Positions 25,188 through 34,369 of a stretch of 64,000 nucleotides of DNA are shown here, piece after piece; the stretch's first letter is position 1; each line of letters begins with the position of its first letter. The notes under the pieces are model-generated. The model searched no databases and was not told where the DNA came from. It saw only the letters and a list, made by a program, of their open reading frames with translations. The stretch comes from Poriferisodalis sp965208485 (lineage in GTDB: Bacteria > Actinomycetota > Acidimicrobiia > Acidimicrobiales > Poriferisodalaceae), in contig NZ_OZ242344.1 of NCBI RefSeq assembly GCF_965208485.1, forward strand, positions 2,170,001-2,234,000. The letters run 5' to 3'. The translations under genes were made by a program, and so were the position numbers.

Positions 25188-26051
25188 GCGCGGCGCGTTT
25201 TGTGGTCTCCCAGAGGACCGAGCACCGGATCCCCCACGCGGTCGCTTGCCGGGCGCTGGGGCTGTCCGAGTCGTGGTTCTACCGGTGGCGGGGCGGCCCG
25301 CCGTCGGGCATCGAGGCCCGCCGCGCCGAGCTCGGCGCCGCGGTCAAGGACTGCTTCGACGGCTCGGAGGGGACCTATGGGTCGCCTCGGATCCGGGTGC
25401 AGCTGCGCCGGGCGGGCCGGGCGGTGTCGCGCAGGTCTGTGGAGGCCTCCATGGCCCGCCAGGGCCTGGCTGCGCGCCCCAAGAAGCGCCGGCGGAGCCG
25501 AGCGGGCAACGGCGAGGCTGCAGCGGGACCTGATCGGGCGCGACTTCACCGCAGCGGCGCCCGACCAGCGCTGGGTCGGGGACTTCAAGGAGATCCCCAC
25601 CGGCGAAGGCAAGGTCCACCTCGCGACGGTGATGGACCTGTACAGCCGGCGCATCGTGGGGTTCGCCACATCTGACCGGCACCCCACCGCGAAGCTCGCT
25701 CAGGCCGCCATCGAGGTGGCCGTCGCCACCAGAGGCGGCGACGTGGCCGGAGTCATCTTCCACACCGACAAGGGCTCCCAGTACACCGCCGGGGACTTCG
25801 CCAAAGCGTGCGACAAGCTCGACATCACCCGCTCGACAGGGCGGGTCGGCTGTGCGTTGGACAACGCCGCCGCCGAGTCGCTCTTCTCCACCCTCACCCA
25901 CGAACTGCTGTACCAGCGAGACTGGGCCACACGCCGCCAAGCCCGCCAGGACATCGCCCGATGGATCACCGACTGGTACAACACCCGACGGCTCCACAGC
26001 ACACTCGACATGACCAGCCCGACCGACTACGAAAACACCAACACCGACTAA
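25184..26051 (+). pseudogene. IS3 orfB integrase, frameshifted
   Basis: It starts at a GTG overlapping the orfA stop (VSAARFVVSQRTEH) and reads the HTH_21 region to PKKRRRSRAGNG. The frame then shifts near 25510 and continues as DLIGRDFTAAAPDQRWVGDF with the DDE core (VMDLYSRRIVG, FHTDKGSQYT and Glu in DNAAAESLF). The catalytic part is otherwise whole. Either a decayed gene or a programmed frameshift in an unusual place; decay is more likely because orfA is broken too. Confidence 0.75.
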
Positions 26052-26113
26052 CCAACCCTCCACAATTGGGGGGAAGCCCGGGACGTCCGACGCTCCCTTG
26101 TCAAGTGTTGTTG

Positions 26114-27199
26114 TCAGGCGGCGAGCGGGGGGTGTTGTTGGCGGTGTTTTTCGTCGCGCCACATGCGGCGGATGACTCGGTTGGCGAGTTGTCGTTTGTG
26201 GGCTCGGCGGGCTTCGCGTCGGGTCTTGCCCTCGGCGGTCTTGCGGGCGAGGTAGGCGGCGGCGTCGGGCTGGGTGCGCTGTTGGGTGACTGACGCGATG
26301 TGGAGCACTGAGTTGATGCGCCGGTTGCCTCTGAAGTCGAGCCGGTGCTTGACGGGGTCTTTGTTGCCTTCGCCTGATGAGAGGGCGACGGCGCCGGTGC
26401 CGCACCAGCGGGCGAACTTCGATTCGCGGTCGAACCGGGCCGGGTCGCCGACCTCGCACACCAGGGTGGCTGCGGCGATCGGGCCGACGCCCGGTTCGTC
26501 TCGCAGGGTGGTGCCGTGCTGGTCGAGCAGCTCGTCGATGAGGCGTTCGAGGCGTCGGACTTCGCGCCGCGCGGCGCGGTCGTGGTCGATGAATGCTTGG
26601 AGCCAGCCGAGCCGGTACGCGCCGGCGGGGGTGGTGTCGATGTCGGGGTCGATGTGCTCGAGGCGGCGCAGCCGGCCCTCGATCTTGCCGTCGGCGGTGA
26701 GCTGGTCACGGATCTCTGCGGGGAGCTTGGCGATCTGGTCCGCGACGTGGTGCAGCATCAAAGTGCGAGCAGCCACAAGGGTTCTGCGATGCTCGAGCAC
26801 TGCCTCGATCTTCGCGACGAGCGGGTCGTAGGCCTCCAGGGCCTGAACGGGGCCCAGCGTCGGCTCGGCCAACAGCGCCCGAGCGGACGAGACCGCGTCG
26901 ACGGCGTCGGTCTTGTCCAGCCGCCGCGAACGGCGCTGCGCCGCCGACCGCGAAGCGGGCACCTCTCGGGCGTCGAACCCGGCTGCTGCGAGCGCGATCG
27001 CGACATGCGCGCCCCACTTCGCCGAGCCCTCCACGCCGACGCGTTCGACGCCGTGCGCGTCGAGCAGGTCGATCGCTTCGCCGTAGCCGGCGGCGGTGTT
27101 CGCGAACGCCTCGTGGGTGATCTCCACGCCGTGGCGGTCGACGACCCCCACGGTGAAGGTGTCCTGGTGGGGGTCGATTCCCCCGACTGGCGATGTCAT
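26114..27199 (-). CDS. IS110-family transposase
   Basis: 361 residues. The N-terminal DEDD RuvC-like domain shows GIDPHQDTFTVGVVD, VGVEGSAKWG and KTDAVDA. The C-terminal Transposase_20 domain has EPGVGPIAAATLVCEVGD and ARWCGTGAVALSSGEG with the serine of this family. The gene looks intact. It lies directly after the IS3 right end. 27200-27469 upstream holds no gene. Confidence 0.9.
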   Translation of the reverse strand: MTSPVGGIDPHQDTFTVGVVDRHGVEITHEAFANTAAGYGEAIDLLDAHGVERVGVEGSAKWGAHVAIALAAAGFDAREVPASRSAAQRRSRRLDKTDAVDAVSSARALLAEPTLGPVQALEAYDPLVAKIEAVLEHRRTLVAARTLMLHHVADQIAKLPAEIRDQLTADGKIEGRLRRLEHIDPDIDTTPAGAYRLGWLQAFIDHDRAARREVRRLERLIDELLDQHGTTLRDEPGVGPIAAATLVCEVGDPARFDRESKFARWCGTGAVALSSGEGNKDPVKHRLDFRGNRRINSVLHIASVTQQRTQPDAAAYLARKTAEGKTRREARRAHKRQLANRVIRRMWRDEKHRQQHPPLAA

Positions 27200-27469
27200 G
27201 CTGTGCTCCTGCTGGAAGTAATGCTCCGGTGGGTCCGGGAACGGCAGGGGCGCTTCGTCACATCCGAGTCGAGACGATCAGGCTCCCTTCAAGACAGGAG
27301 CGCTCCTGCCGGCCCCACACTCGACGCGACACGTCGGACAACAGGCACGAAGCCAAAATTTTGTGGAGTCATCGCCGAGCGCAGGACCGGACCGTAACCC
27401 CCTGGCAGAGAGCCCCGGCAAACCCAACAGTGACACTCGGATTTTTTGTGTATCCGGCTGTGGTGGTGT

Positions 27470-28522
27470 TCATCGGATGTGGTCGGCGATGCGGTCGCCG
27501 TAGTGGACGGTCAGGGTGTTCAGGATGGCTTTCCAGCCGTTGGTGCGGCCGAGCTTGTTCAGCTCCGGGGAGTATGTGTCGTCTCGCAGGTCGCGTGAGA
27601 GCTCGTCGAGGGTGTCAACGGCGAGTTCGCGGCTGGCGATGCGGTAGATCATCCGCAGGGTCTCTTTGGCGTGCCATGCGTCGCGGACCTCGCCGCGGGG
27701 GTCGCCGGCGGCGAGCATGCCGACCAGCTTGGTTTTGCCGCGCTCGGTGACGCGCTCGGCGGCTCGCAGCAGCCGCCGGGTGCGGCAGAGCGCGTCATCT
27801 TTGGTGCCCCGCCCGCCGGTGGTCTCGTTTTGGACTCGGCGGCGCACGTCGTCGATGGTGTTGTTGGCGAGCTTGATCACATGGAACGGGTCCGCGATCT
27901 GGGCGGCGTGAGGAACGGTGTCGGTGAACGCTTTGCGGTAGGGGCCTGAGAGGCCCCGTGACCGCCCAGCGCACCCGGGCGCGCCACAGCGACGTTCGCC
28001 TGCGGATCCAGCGAGTCGCTCCCGCGGCGCTGCGACCGGCGACGATGTCCAACAATCTGGCTCGGCGGGCGTCGACGATGGTGGTGCCCCAGTGCTTTCG
28101 GCGATAGGGGCCAAGGCGGAACATCAAGATCTCATCGAGGCCCAAAGCCCTCACCCCGTCGGTGCGGGAGCGATCCGCGTCGAGCAGTGCCTGGCCCCAC
28201 CGGTGCACCGCTGCCATAGCGGTGTGCCAGCCCGTGCCCAGCTCGGCCGCTATCTCGCTGATCGCCTGCGCCTTGCCCGCCCGCCGCGTCGCCCACCGCG
28301 ACGCCCGGCTGGTCATGCGCGCCCTGGGCAGCGCGATAGCGGGATCCTGGCCGGTGAAGGTGCCCACCGCACAGCCAGCATCGGGACAGCGCCAGCGGCG
28401 CTTGCGCCACACCAGCCGGGCAGGCCGGCCGAACGCCGGCAGGTCCGCGAGGGCCACCCGGCTCGACCCGTGCGCCCACACCGGTCCGCCGCAGCCCCCA
28501 CAGCACGGCCGCCCGGCAGCGC
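27470..28522 (-). pseudogene. ISL3-family transposase, truncated and frameshifted (copy 1)
   Basis: The 5' part reads VALADLPAFGRPARLVWRKR then RCPDAGC, the zinc-binding N-domain, and on to GVRALGLDEILMFR. The frame shifts near 28020 and resumes as YRKAFTDTVPHAAQIADPFH through RVQNETTGGRGTKDD to NTLTVHYGDRIADHIR. The start and the conserved end VTNGPTEAVNN are both missing. Its 5' edge lies inside the CWB2 gene at 28523, so it or a larger element cut that gene. Confidence 0.8.
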
Positions 28523-29239
28523 TTCCTGAGCGATCAGCGCTGCGGTCTCGAGTCGGGTGGCCCCGCCCAGCCTCGTTGTCGACGTTCCCCCCGCTGCAGT
28601 CGAGGCGTCGGCTTCCACCCCTGCCGACAGTGCCGCAGTTCCGCCGGCAATCAGCACCGTGCCCGGCCGATGCTCACCCAGCGCCTCACGGGTTGGCTCG
28701 CCCAGATTGCCACGCTCGGCATACAGGACGGCATCTGCCGTGCCCGCAGCAACAGCCGCAGCGGCCGCGCCCACGTCGGGCAGCGACCAGCCGTTCGCGA
28801 GGATGATCTTCGACACTCTGCGGCCTGCGAGCGCCTCATCAGCGGCAAGCGCCGCAGTGTGCACGCGGGTCGAACCTGCGAAACGCTGGATCGACACCCC
28901 CGGCGCAAGTGATCTCAACTCTGACTCGATCTCCGTACCGACAGCCCGCCTGCCGCCGACGATGAAGACCCGCTCAGGCGCCTGCTCACTGACCAGCCTC
29001 AAGTTGTCGATGCCCAGCCGATCAACCGACTCGGCGAACACCACCGCGTCGCCCTTACCCGCAGCCACCAACGCCGCAGCCGTGCCCACATCAGACAGCG
29101 ACGACCCCAGCGCCACCACCAGCACCGGCGGGTCACCTTGCCCACCGGATTGAGCCCCCGCCGGCAGCCCTGCCATCCCGCCAGCCACGGTCACGGTGGC
29201 CAGCGCCGCTGCAACAAAAAGTCGGGTTCGTCTCTGCAT
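28313..29239 (-). CDS. CWB2-repeat secreted protein truncated by ISL3
   Basis: ATG at 29239, with GAGG 8 bases upstream; a longer start at 29284 would overlap the previous gene. Signal peptide (RTRLFVAAALATVTVAGG), then CWB2 repeats with VLVVALGSSLSDVG, KIILANGWSLPDVG and two VxIxGG strands. After ATRLETAALIAQEAL (28523) the frame runs into ISL3 sequence in a foreign frame to a stop at 28313, so the third repeat and any other domain are lost. The product, if made, would have about 240 native residues. Last gene of the surface operon. Confidence 0.75.
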   Translation of the reverse strand: MQRRTRLFVAAALATVTVAGGMAGLPAGAQSGGQGDPPVLVVALGSSLSDVGTAAALVAAGKGDAVVFAESVDRLGIDNLRLVSEQAPERVFIVGGRRAVGTEIESELRSLAPGVSIQRFAGSTRVHTAALAADEALAGRRVSKIILANGWSLPDVGAAAAAVAAGTADAVLYAERGNLGEPTREALGEHRPGTVLIAGGTAALSAGVEADASTAAGGTSTTRLGGATRLETAALIAQEALPGGRAVGAAADRCGRTGRAGWPSRTCRRSAGLPGWCGASAAGAVPMLAVRWAPSPARIPLSRCPGRA

Positions 29240-29264
29240 GCTTCGCCTCGGTAACAGATCAGGG

Positions 29265-31130
29265 CTACACCGCTTCGTAGCCAAGAATGCTCATATCTCC
29301 CCAACACTCGACAGGGCCATCAAGACGAATGCCGCAGGCAAAAGACCAGCCCACTGAGATCGACGAGAATCGTGCAGTCGGAGCGTCCTCGGCGACATCA
29401 GAGTGCCCCCAGCACTCCACTGCGCCATCTGGTCGCAAACCGCAAGTGCTGGCCCAGCCGGCCGATATCGCCGTGAACACCCCAGCAGGAAATTCTGCTT
29501 GGGCGACATCGTTGTTCCCCCAACAAACGGCCTCACCGCCGGTCTCCAAGGCGCAAGAATGTGCTCCGCCGGACGTGACCGACTGGAATTCCCCTGCGGG
29601 TGTGTCAAGCTGCCCAAACTTGTTGTTGCCCCAGCAGTGCAGTACACCGCCAGCCTCAATTCCGCACGAGTGAAAGGCACCGCTCGCGACCATCTCCAGT
29701 CGTGACCGGGGCACCTCGGAGGCATCTGCGATCTCCAGACCCCAGCATCGCGCCCTCCCATCGCGATCGAGCGCGCAGGAGTGCGCTACGCCGCTCGAAA
29801 TGCTGCGAAGCTCTCCTTCTGGCGCGACGATCTGGCCGTGTTCGTCATTTCCCCAACAACGCGCCGTGTCATCTGGGCTCGCTGCGCAAGTGTGGCCCCA
29901 ACCCGCATCGACGTGATCGAAGGGGATCCTGGGTGCCTCCAGTTGGCCGAATTCATTGTTTCCCCAGCAGTAGACGTCGCTGGTCGCGGAAACGCCACAG
30001 GCATGTCCGCCACCTGATGACAGCGCACGGAAGACGCCATGCGCTTGGGAGCCCTCGGCACGAGGGCCATGGAGCGCCCTGCGGGCAGCCTGAGCAGCAG
30101 TGCCTGAGTCTGTGCGTCCGACGAGCCGTTCAATACGTCCGCTGCTCACCATTGCGGCGACATCGCTGCCCACGCGTGCGCTGAGCGCCTCGTCGTTGCC
30201 CACCAAGGCTGCAACCTCCACACCGTGTCGCGAGATGACTCTCGCGGCCGCAGCGCTCAGTCGCTGAGCGTCGCTGTACAGCACAATGGTGGACGGCGCG
30301 GCCGCGGCAAGCGACGCAGCGATGCCGACTTCTGTGGACCGCCAGCCGTTGACCACGACAACATCAGTGGAGTTCGCCGTGCCTGTGGATTCGGCTACAA
30401 GGGCCGCCGTCTCGATTCTCGTCGAACCACCAAGTCGGTCAACTGCTGCGCTCGGTACCACAGCACCTAACTCGGCCTCTATCGCCGCATCGAGCGCCTT
30501 GGTTCCTCCGACGATGAGGACTCGCGACGGTTGTCGCTGAGCCAGCAAATCGACGGTTGCTGCTCCCAGGCCGGTTCGGGCCGAATATAAGACTGCGTCT
30601 CCCAGCCCAGAAGCCACCCCGCCAGCCGCAATGCCGACATCAGCGAGGGACCATCCGTTCGCAACGATGACGGATCCGCCTGCGCCGAAGCCAGGTAACG
30701 CCCTCGCGCCGTCAGCCGCAGTCTCTATCCTGTCCGCTCCAGCGAGACGCTCAATGGTGATGCCGCCGATCAGCCTCTCAATGTCCGACTCGATCTCGCC
30801 GCCCAAGATCGCATTGCCGCCGACGAGAACGACTCTGCTCGGCGAGACTTCGGCCAAGACCTCCGCTGTCTCAATGCCGAGCGTCGAGTACCCCGCGGCG
30901 AGGAGCAGAACATCGGCACCGCCACCTGCTACGAGAGATGTCCCCACTCCCATGTCGGCCAACGCGCCAGCACGGGCGATGACGACCGTGCCTCCAGTTG
31001 AATGTGTCTGGGCGAGTGCTGGACTGCCTTGTCCGACTGAGATCAAAAGGCTGCCGCTCGCAGCAATTGCGAGCGCAAGAGCGCCTGCACGGAGCCAACT
31101 CGCCTTAGGGGCACTTGGCTTCACGAGCAT
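29265..31130 (-). CDS. Secreted CWB2 protein with C-terminal RCC1-like repeats
   Basis: 621 residues from the ATG at 31130, which overlaps the upstream stop by 10 bases; the longer frame to 31163 is unlikely. Signal peptide, then three to four CWB2 repeats (VVIARAGALADMG, VIVANGWSLADVG, VVVVNGWRSTEVG) to about residue 370. Then about seven repeats of the form HSCALxxxGxxxCWGNNxxGQ, each with two cysteines, which should fold as an RCC1-like propeller. Such propellers bind ligands outside the cell. A wall-bound binding protein or adhesin is the likely role. Confidence 0.85.
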   Translation of the reverse strand: MLVKPSAPKASWLRAGALALAIAASGSLLISVGQGSPALAQTHSTGGTVVIARAGALADMGVGTSLVAGGGADVLLLAAGYSTLGIETAEVLAEVSPSRVVLVGGNAILGGEIESDIERLIGGITIERLAGADRIETAADGARALPGFGAGGSVIVANGWSLADVGIAAGGVASGLGDAVLYSARTGLGAATVDLLAQRQPSRVLIVGGTKALDAAIEAELGAVVPSAAVDRLGGSTRIETAALVAESTGTANSTDVVVVNGWRSTEVGIAASLAAAAPSTIVLYSDAQRLSAAAARVISRHGVEVAALVGNDEALSARVGSDVAAMVSSGRIERLVGRTDSGTAAQAARRALHGPRAEGSQAHGVFRALSSGGGHACGVSATSDVYCWGNNEFGQLEAPRIPFDHVDAGWGHTCAASPDDTARCWGNDEHGQIVAPEGELRSISSGVAHSCALDRDGRARCWGLEIADASEVPRSRLEMVASGAFHSCGIEAGGVLHCWGNNKFGQLDTPAGEFQSVTSGGAHSCALETGGEAVCWGNNDVAQAEFPAGVFTAISAGWASTCGLRPDGAVECWGHSDVAEDAPTARFSSISVGWSFACGIRLDGPVECWGDMSILGYEAV

Positions 31131-34100
31131 TGGTCGCCGCCAAAGAAGCGGAAGATCCTGCATATCCGACCAATCTCAGCACTGGCATCGCCGGACCCAA
31201 CTGTCACATCGGCCAACTCCGCATAAGCTGAGTGCAATCTATCAAGGAACGGACCCGCGGTTACTTCGACTATCGGTCCCACTAAGGGAATCGACTCAAG
31301 GGCTTCCACCGGATTCTTGTAGCAACCATTCAGCATCTTCACGGCTTCTACAGCTACACCATCGAGACTTGGAATCAGTTCGAGCTGATTGTTGGCTCCC
31401 ACGAGCGCTGCCTTCCCTAAGTCTTCTGTAGCAGCGCGAAAAATCGCCAAGTATCCAAGAAACTGACCGACCGAATCGACTTTGTGACACAATGTTGAGC
31501 CAGTGCGCTCTTGACTTGCCAATTCTCGCTGCTGTTCGTGAAGCCGAAGTGCGTGCCAGCTTGATGGGTGACTTCGAGATTCCTGATCACCGAAGGCCGT
31601 GACACGAAATTCCAGAAGATTGGCATGTTCGCGAGGAGTATCGGCGAAAGAAACGAATGTGTGCTGAGTCAGACTGCTACTCACTGTTTCGGAACCTGCG
31701 CAGGAGGAAATGGGCTGGCAAGTTGTGTTGCCGTCGACTATGCTCTTCGCAAATAGTTCGAAGGAACTTGTATTTGCATTCGACAAATCGCGGTATCGAT
31801 ATTCAACCTTGTAGTGCCTTGTGTGAGGCACGTTGCTCCAAGTTACCCTGACATCATTGCCGTCGTAGTTGTCCAAGAAATGCTTATAGAAGAACGTCGC
31901 GGCACCGGATCCCCTAATCTCAACGACATCAATTACTCGGGGAGTTTCCAGACGTCGGGGAGGTGTCGCTTCACGTCCTTCAGTCACATATTGTGACCAT
32001 GGGCCGAAGCCAGCGGGATTCTTGGCTCGTACTCGAAATCTGAGTTCGTCCTCGCGCTCGATCTTGAACCTGCACGTCGAAGCGCAAGTGATGTTCGTTT
32101 GCGTACTGCCTTGCGATGTTGCTCCGATTTCGCGGAACCACTGAATCTCGTAGGAGTCCGCTCGTGGAGCCGGGTCCCAAACAATCGCGCCTTCCCTGTA
32201 CTTCACGCCGCTCACGCGACCGGGAGGACCGGTCACAGCGGATGCGCTGATCCAAGGTGACCAAGGCCCAACGCCGGCGCTATTCGTTGCGCGCACGCGG
32301 AGCTCCATCTGCCCACTTGAGCTTGCCGACACCGCGAGCGAACACGAGGCATTGCAGGTGACGCTGCGGGAAGAGGTCCTACCTCCACTAGTCCACTCCA
32401 CGCCGTAAGCCGTAATGCCTGCCAATGGAATCCATCTGATGCGTCCGTTGCTATAGGCAAGGCCCTGCACATGTCCTGGCCGTACGATCTGTGCTGCGGC
32501 GTGGGCCCAATCCGACCAGGGGCCCCTGCCTGCGGTGTTCTTTCCGCGGACGCGGAATTCGAGTCGCTTGCCTGCGACGCGTTCGACGACGAGCTGGCAC
32601 GACGGGGGGCAGGTGACGCTGTCGCGCTCGAGGCTCTGGCCCTCATGTCTCCATTCGATGTCGTACGCGATGGCGTTAGAGGCGGGACTCCAGGCGATGC
32701 GGCCACTTCGGTACTCAACGTTGTCAACTGCGCTTGGGAGCGTCACCTCGGCCGATTCGTCGGCCCATGAAGACCATGGGCCATTGCCGCCGCCATTCTT
32801 GCCGCGGACTCGGAACTCCAGCGTCCGGGTGGGATCTCGCGACACGCCAAGGGAACAGTTGCTCTCGCAGTTGACGCTCTGGCGGGTGGTGGTTTCGCCC
32901 CGGTAGCGCCAGTCGACGTCGTAGGCCGTCGCCCGTGGGGCCGATTGCCACACGATCCGCCCTGACTGCCACCGCACACCGGTGACAGCACCTGGTACTT
33001 CGACGGGCCGCGCTGTCTCGGCATCGTCGGTGTTCCATGAACTCCAAGGCCCGAACTGTGTGCCGTTCTTGTTCTTGGCCCTGACGCGGAACTCAAGCGC
33101 TTCGTGACGGACCCGGGTGATCTGCAACGCGCACCTCGAACCGGACAGTGTGTTGTCCGAATTGCTGCACAACGCCACGGTGCGCGAGGTGCCCGAATCC
33201 GGCTGCTTCCACTCGATGTCGTACGCCGTTGCGACGCGCTCGGGCTGCCAGACAATGCGACTGCCAGCGCGGTCGTATCTGAGACCCGAGATTACGCCGG
33301 GCCGTGCCACGGGATACGAGATCCCCTCGATGATCGGCGCCGACCAGACTCCAGCGCCGCTCGCGTTCACGGCACGAACGCTCATCTGAACCGCCGTGAT
33401 CCTCCATCCTGAGCTGGCGGAAAAGGACCGGCTGCAGCACGACACGTTCGTCAGATCGAATTCCAATTCATCGGTACGTCCGTCATTGACGTTCTCCACC
33501 CCCACAGTCACGTCGAGGTCATACGAAGTCGCCTCTTGCACGCGTCCCCACACCACCCGGCCTGAGCCGTTGCTGCGGTTGGTCACCTCGTAGTCGACGC
33601 TCGTCAGTTCGACTGCACCGGGAGGAAATGTCTGCGTGACTCGCTTGAGCCGCATTGCGTCAACGGCCAAGCGCGCGTTGGCCGCGCCGACCGTGCGGTA
33701 ATCGTCGCGTGCGCGTACATCACGAACTTCGATGCGAACATCGCCGCTCAGGTCGTATTCTCCGATCGTGCGCCATCCGCTTCCCGATGCCTGATTCAGG
33801 TACGGCCCCGCCACATAATTGTTCGAAAAGGAGCCATCACCGTCGCTGTCGGCCCAGATCAGATACTGCGGATGGGCGGTAGCCCACTGCGAAGGAATAT
33901 AGGCTTGGACCTCATACCGACCGTCCGCTGAGTTAAAGCTCCAGTAAGCCCAATTGTCCAACTCGTCATCACTGCTGTCGCCGATCGCGAGCGTGAAACT
34001 GAAGCTGCCTTCATAACCTAGGTCGTTGACTTCTTCTGGCGGCACGAACCACGTGTAGTCACCCTGTTTGTCAAAAAGAGTGGGCTCAACGTCATAGATA

Positions 34101-34336
34101 TCTTGGCGTTGGGCCGCCGCCGGCACGATCGGCAGCACGCCAAGAACGAGCAGACACACGAGCGCTGCCTTGATTAGATGCACAGACAATCGAAGCCCAC
34201 GCCGACACCGATGCCCGTTCCGTCGCGAGCCAGATTTCTTCGAGACGATGTCTGTCATTGTCTTGACGTCATCGAAACCTCGCCTGCGTGGGCGTTTGCC
34301 CGGCGCTGCCGATGTCCCGTTTTCGTGGGATGTCAT
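31121..34336 (-). CDS. Secreted multi-domain protein: golvesin-like module and Fn3-like repeats
   Basis: 1071 residues. A long basic N-region leads to a signal peptide ending PIVPAAAQ near residue 76. Residues 80-230 form a golvesin/Xly-type beta module (LAIGDSSDDELDNWAYWSF, YLIWADSDGDGSFS, ANARLAVDAMRL), also found twice in the neighbouring gene. Six Fn3-like units follow, most with a C..C pair in CxxxC loops (SVTCPPSCQL, SVTCNASCSL). The last 240 residues are not recognised. No wall anchor is visible, so it may be released or held by partners. Lower GC than the Wadjet region. Confidence 0.8.
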   Translation of the reverse strand: MTSHENGTSAAPGKRPRRRGFDDVKTMTDIVSKKSGSRRNGHRCRRGLRLSVHLIKAALVCLLVLGVLPIVPAAAQRQDIYDVEPTLFDKQGDYTWFVPPEEVNDLGYEGSFSFTLAIGDSSDDELDNWAYWSFNSADGRYEVQAYIPSQWATAHPQYLIWADSDGDGSFSNNYVAGPYLNQASGSGWRTIGEYDLSGDVRIEVRDVRARDDYRTVGAANARLAVDAMRLKRVTQTFPPGAVELTSVDYEVTNRSNGSGRVVWGRVQEATSYDLDVTVGVENVNDGRTDELEFDLTNVSCCSRSFSASSGWRITAVQMSVRAVNASGAGVWSAPIIEGISYPVARPGVISGLRYDRAGSRIVWQPERVATAYDIEWKQPDSGTSRTVALCSNSDNTLSGSRCALQITRVRHEALEFRVRAKNKNGTQFGPWSSWNTDDAETARPVEVPGAVTGVRWQSGRIVWQSAPRATAYDVDWRYRGETTTRQSVNCESNCSLGVSRDPTRTLEFRVRGKNGGGNGPWSSWADESAEVTLPSAVDNVEYRSGRIAWSPASNAIAYDIEWRHEGQSLERDSVTCPPSCQLVVERVAGKRLEFRVRGKNTAGRGPWSDWAHAAAQIVRPGHVQGLAYSNGRIRWIPLAGITAYGVEWTSGGRTSSRSVTCNASCSLAVSASSSGQMELRVRATNSAGVGPWSPWISASAVTGPPGRVSGVKYREGAIVWDPAPRADSYEIQWFREIGATSQGSTQTNITCASTCRFKIEREDELRFRVRAKNPAGFGPWSQYVTEGREATPPRRLETPRVIDVVEIRGSGAATFFYKHFLDNYDGNDVRVTWSNVPHTRHYKVEYRYRDLSNANTSSFELFAKSIVDGNTTCQPISSCAGSETVSSSLTQHTFVSFADTPREHANLLEFRVTAFGDQESRSHPSSWHALRLHEQQRELASQERTGSTLCHKVDSVGQFLGYLAIFRAATEDLGKAALVGANNQLELIPSLDGVAVEAVKMLNGCYKNPVEALESIPLVGPIVEVTAGPFLDRLHSAYAELADVTVGSGDASAEIGRICRIFRFFGGDQCS

Positions 34337-34369
34337 TTCACTTGATTCCTATCTCTACGCTTTTTGGTT

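Larger units (their letters stand above)
24852..26080 (+). mobile_element. IS3-family insertion sequence (copy 1), inactive
   Basis: Ends GGGCTTCCCCC (left, 24852) and GGGGGGAAGCCC (right, to about 26080) form inverted repeats. It contains orfA and orfB, both damaged. 24560-24850 upstream holds no recognisable gene. Confidence 0.75.
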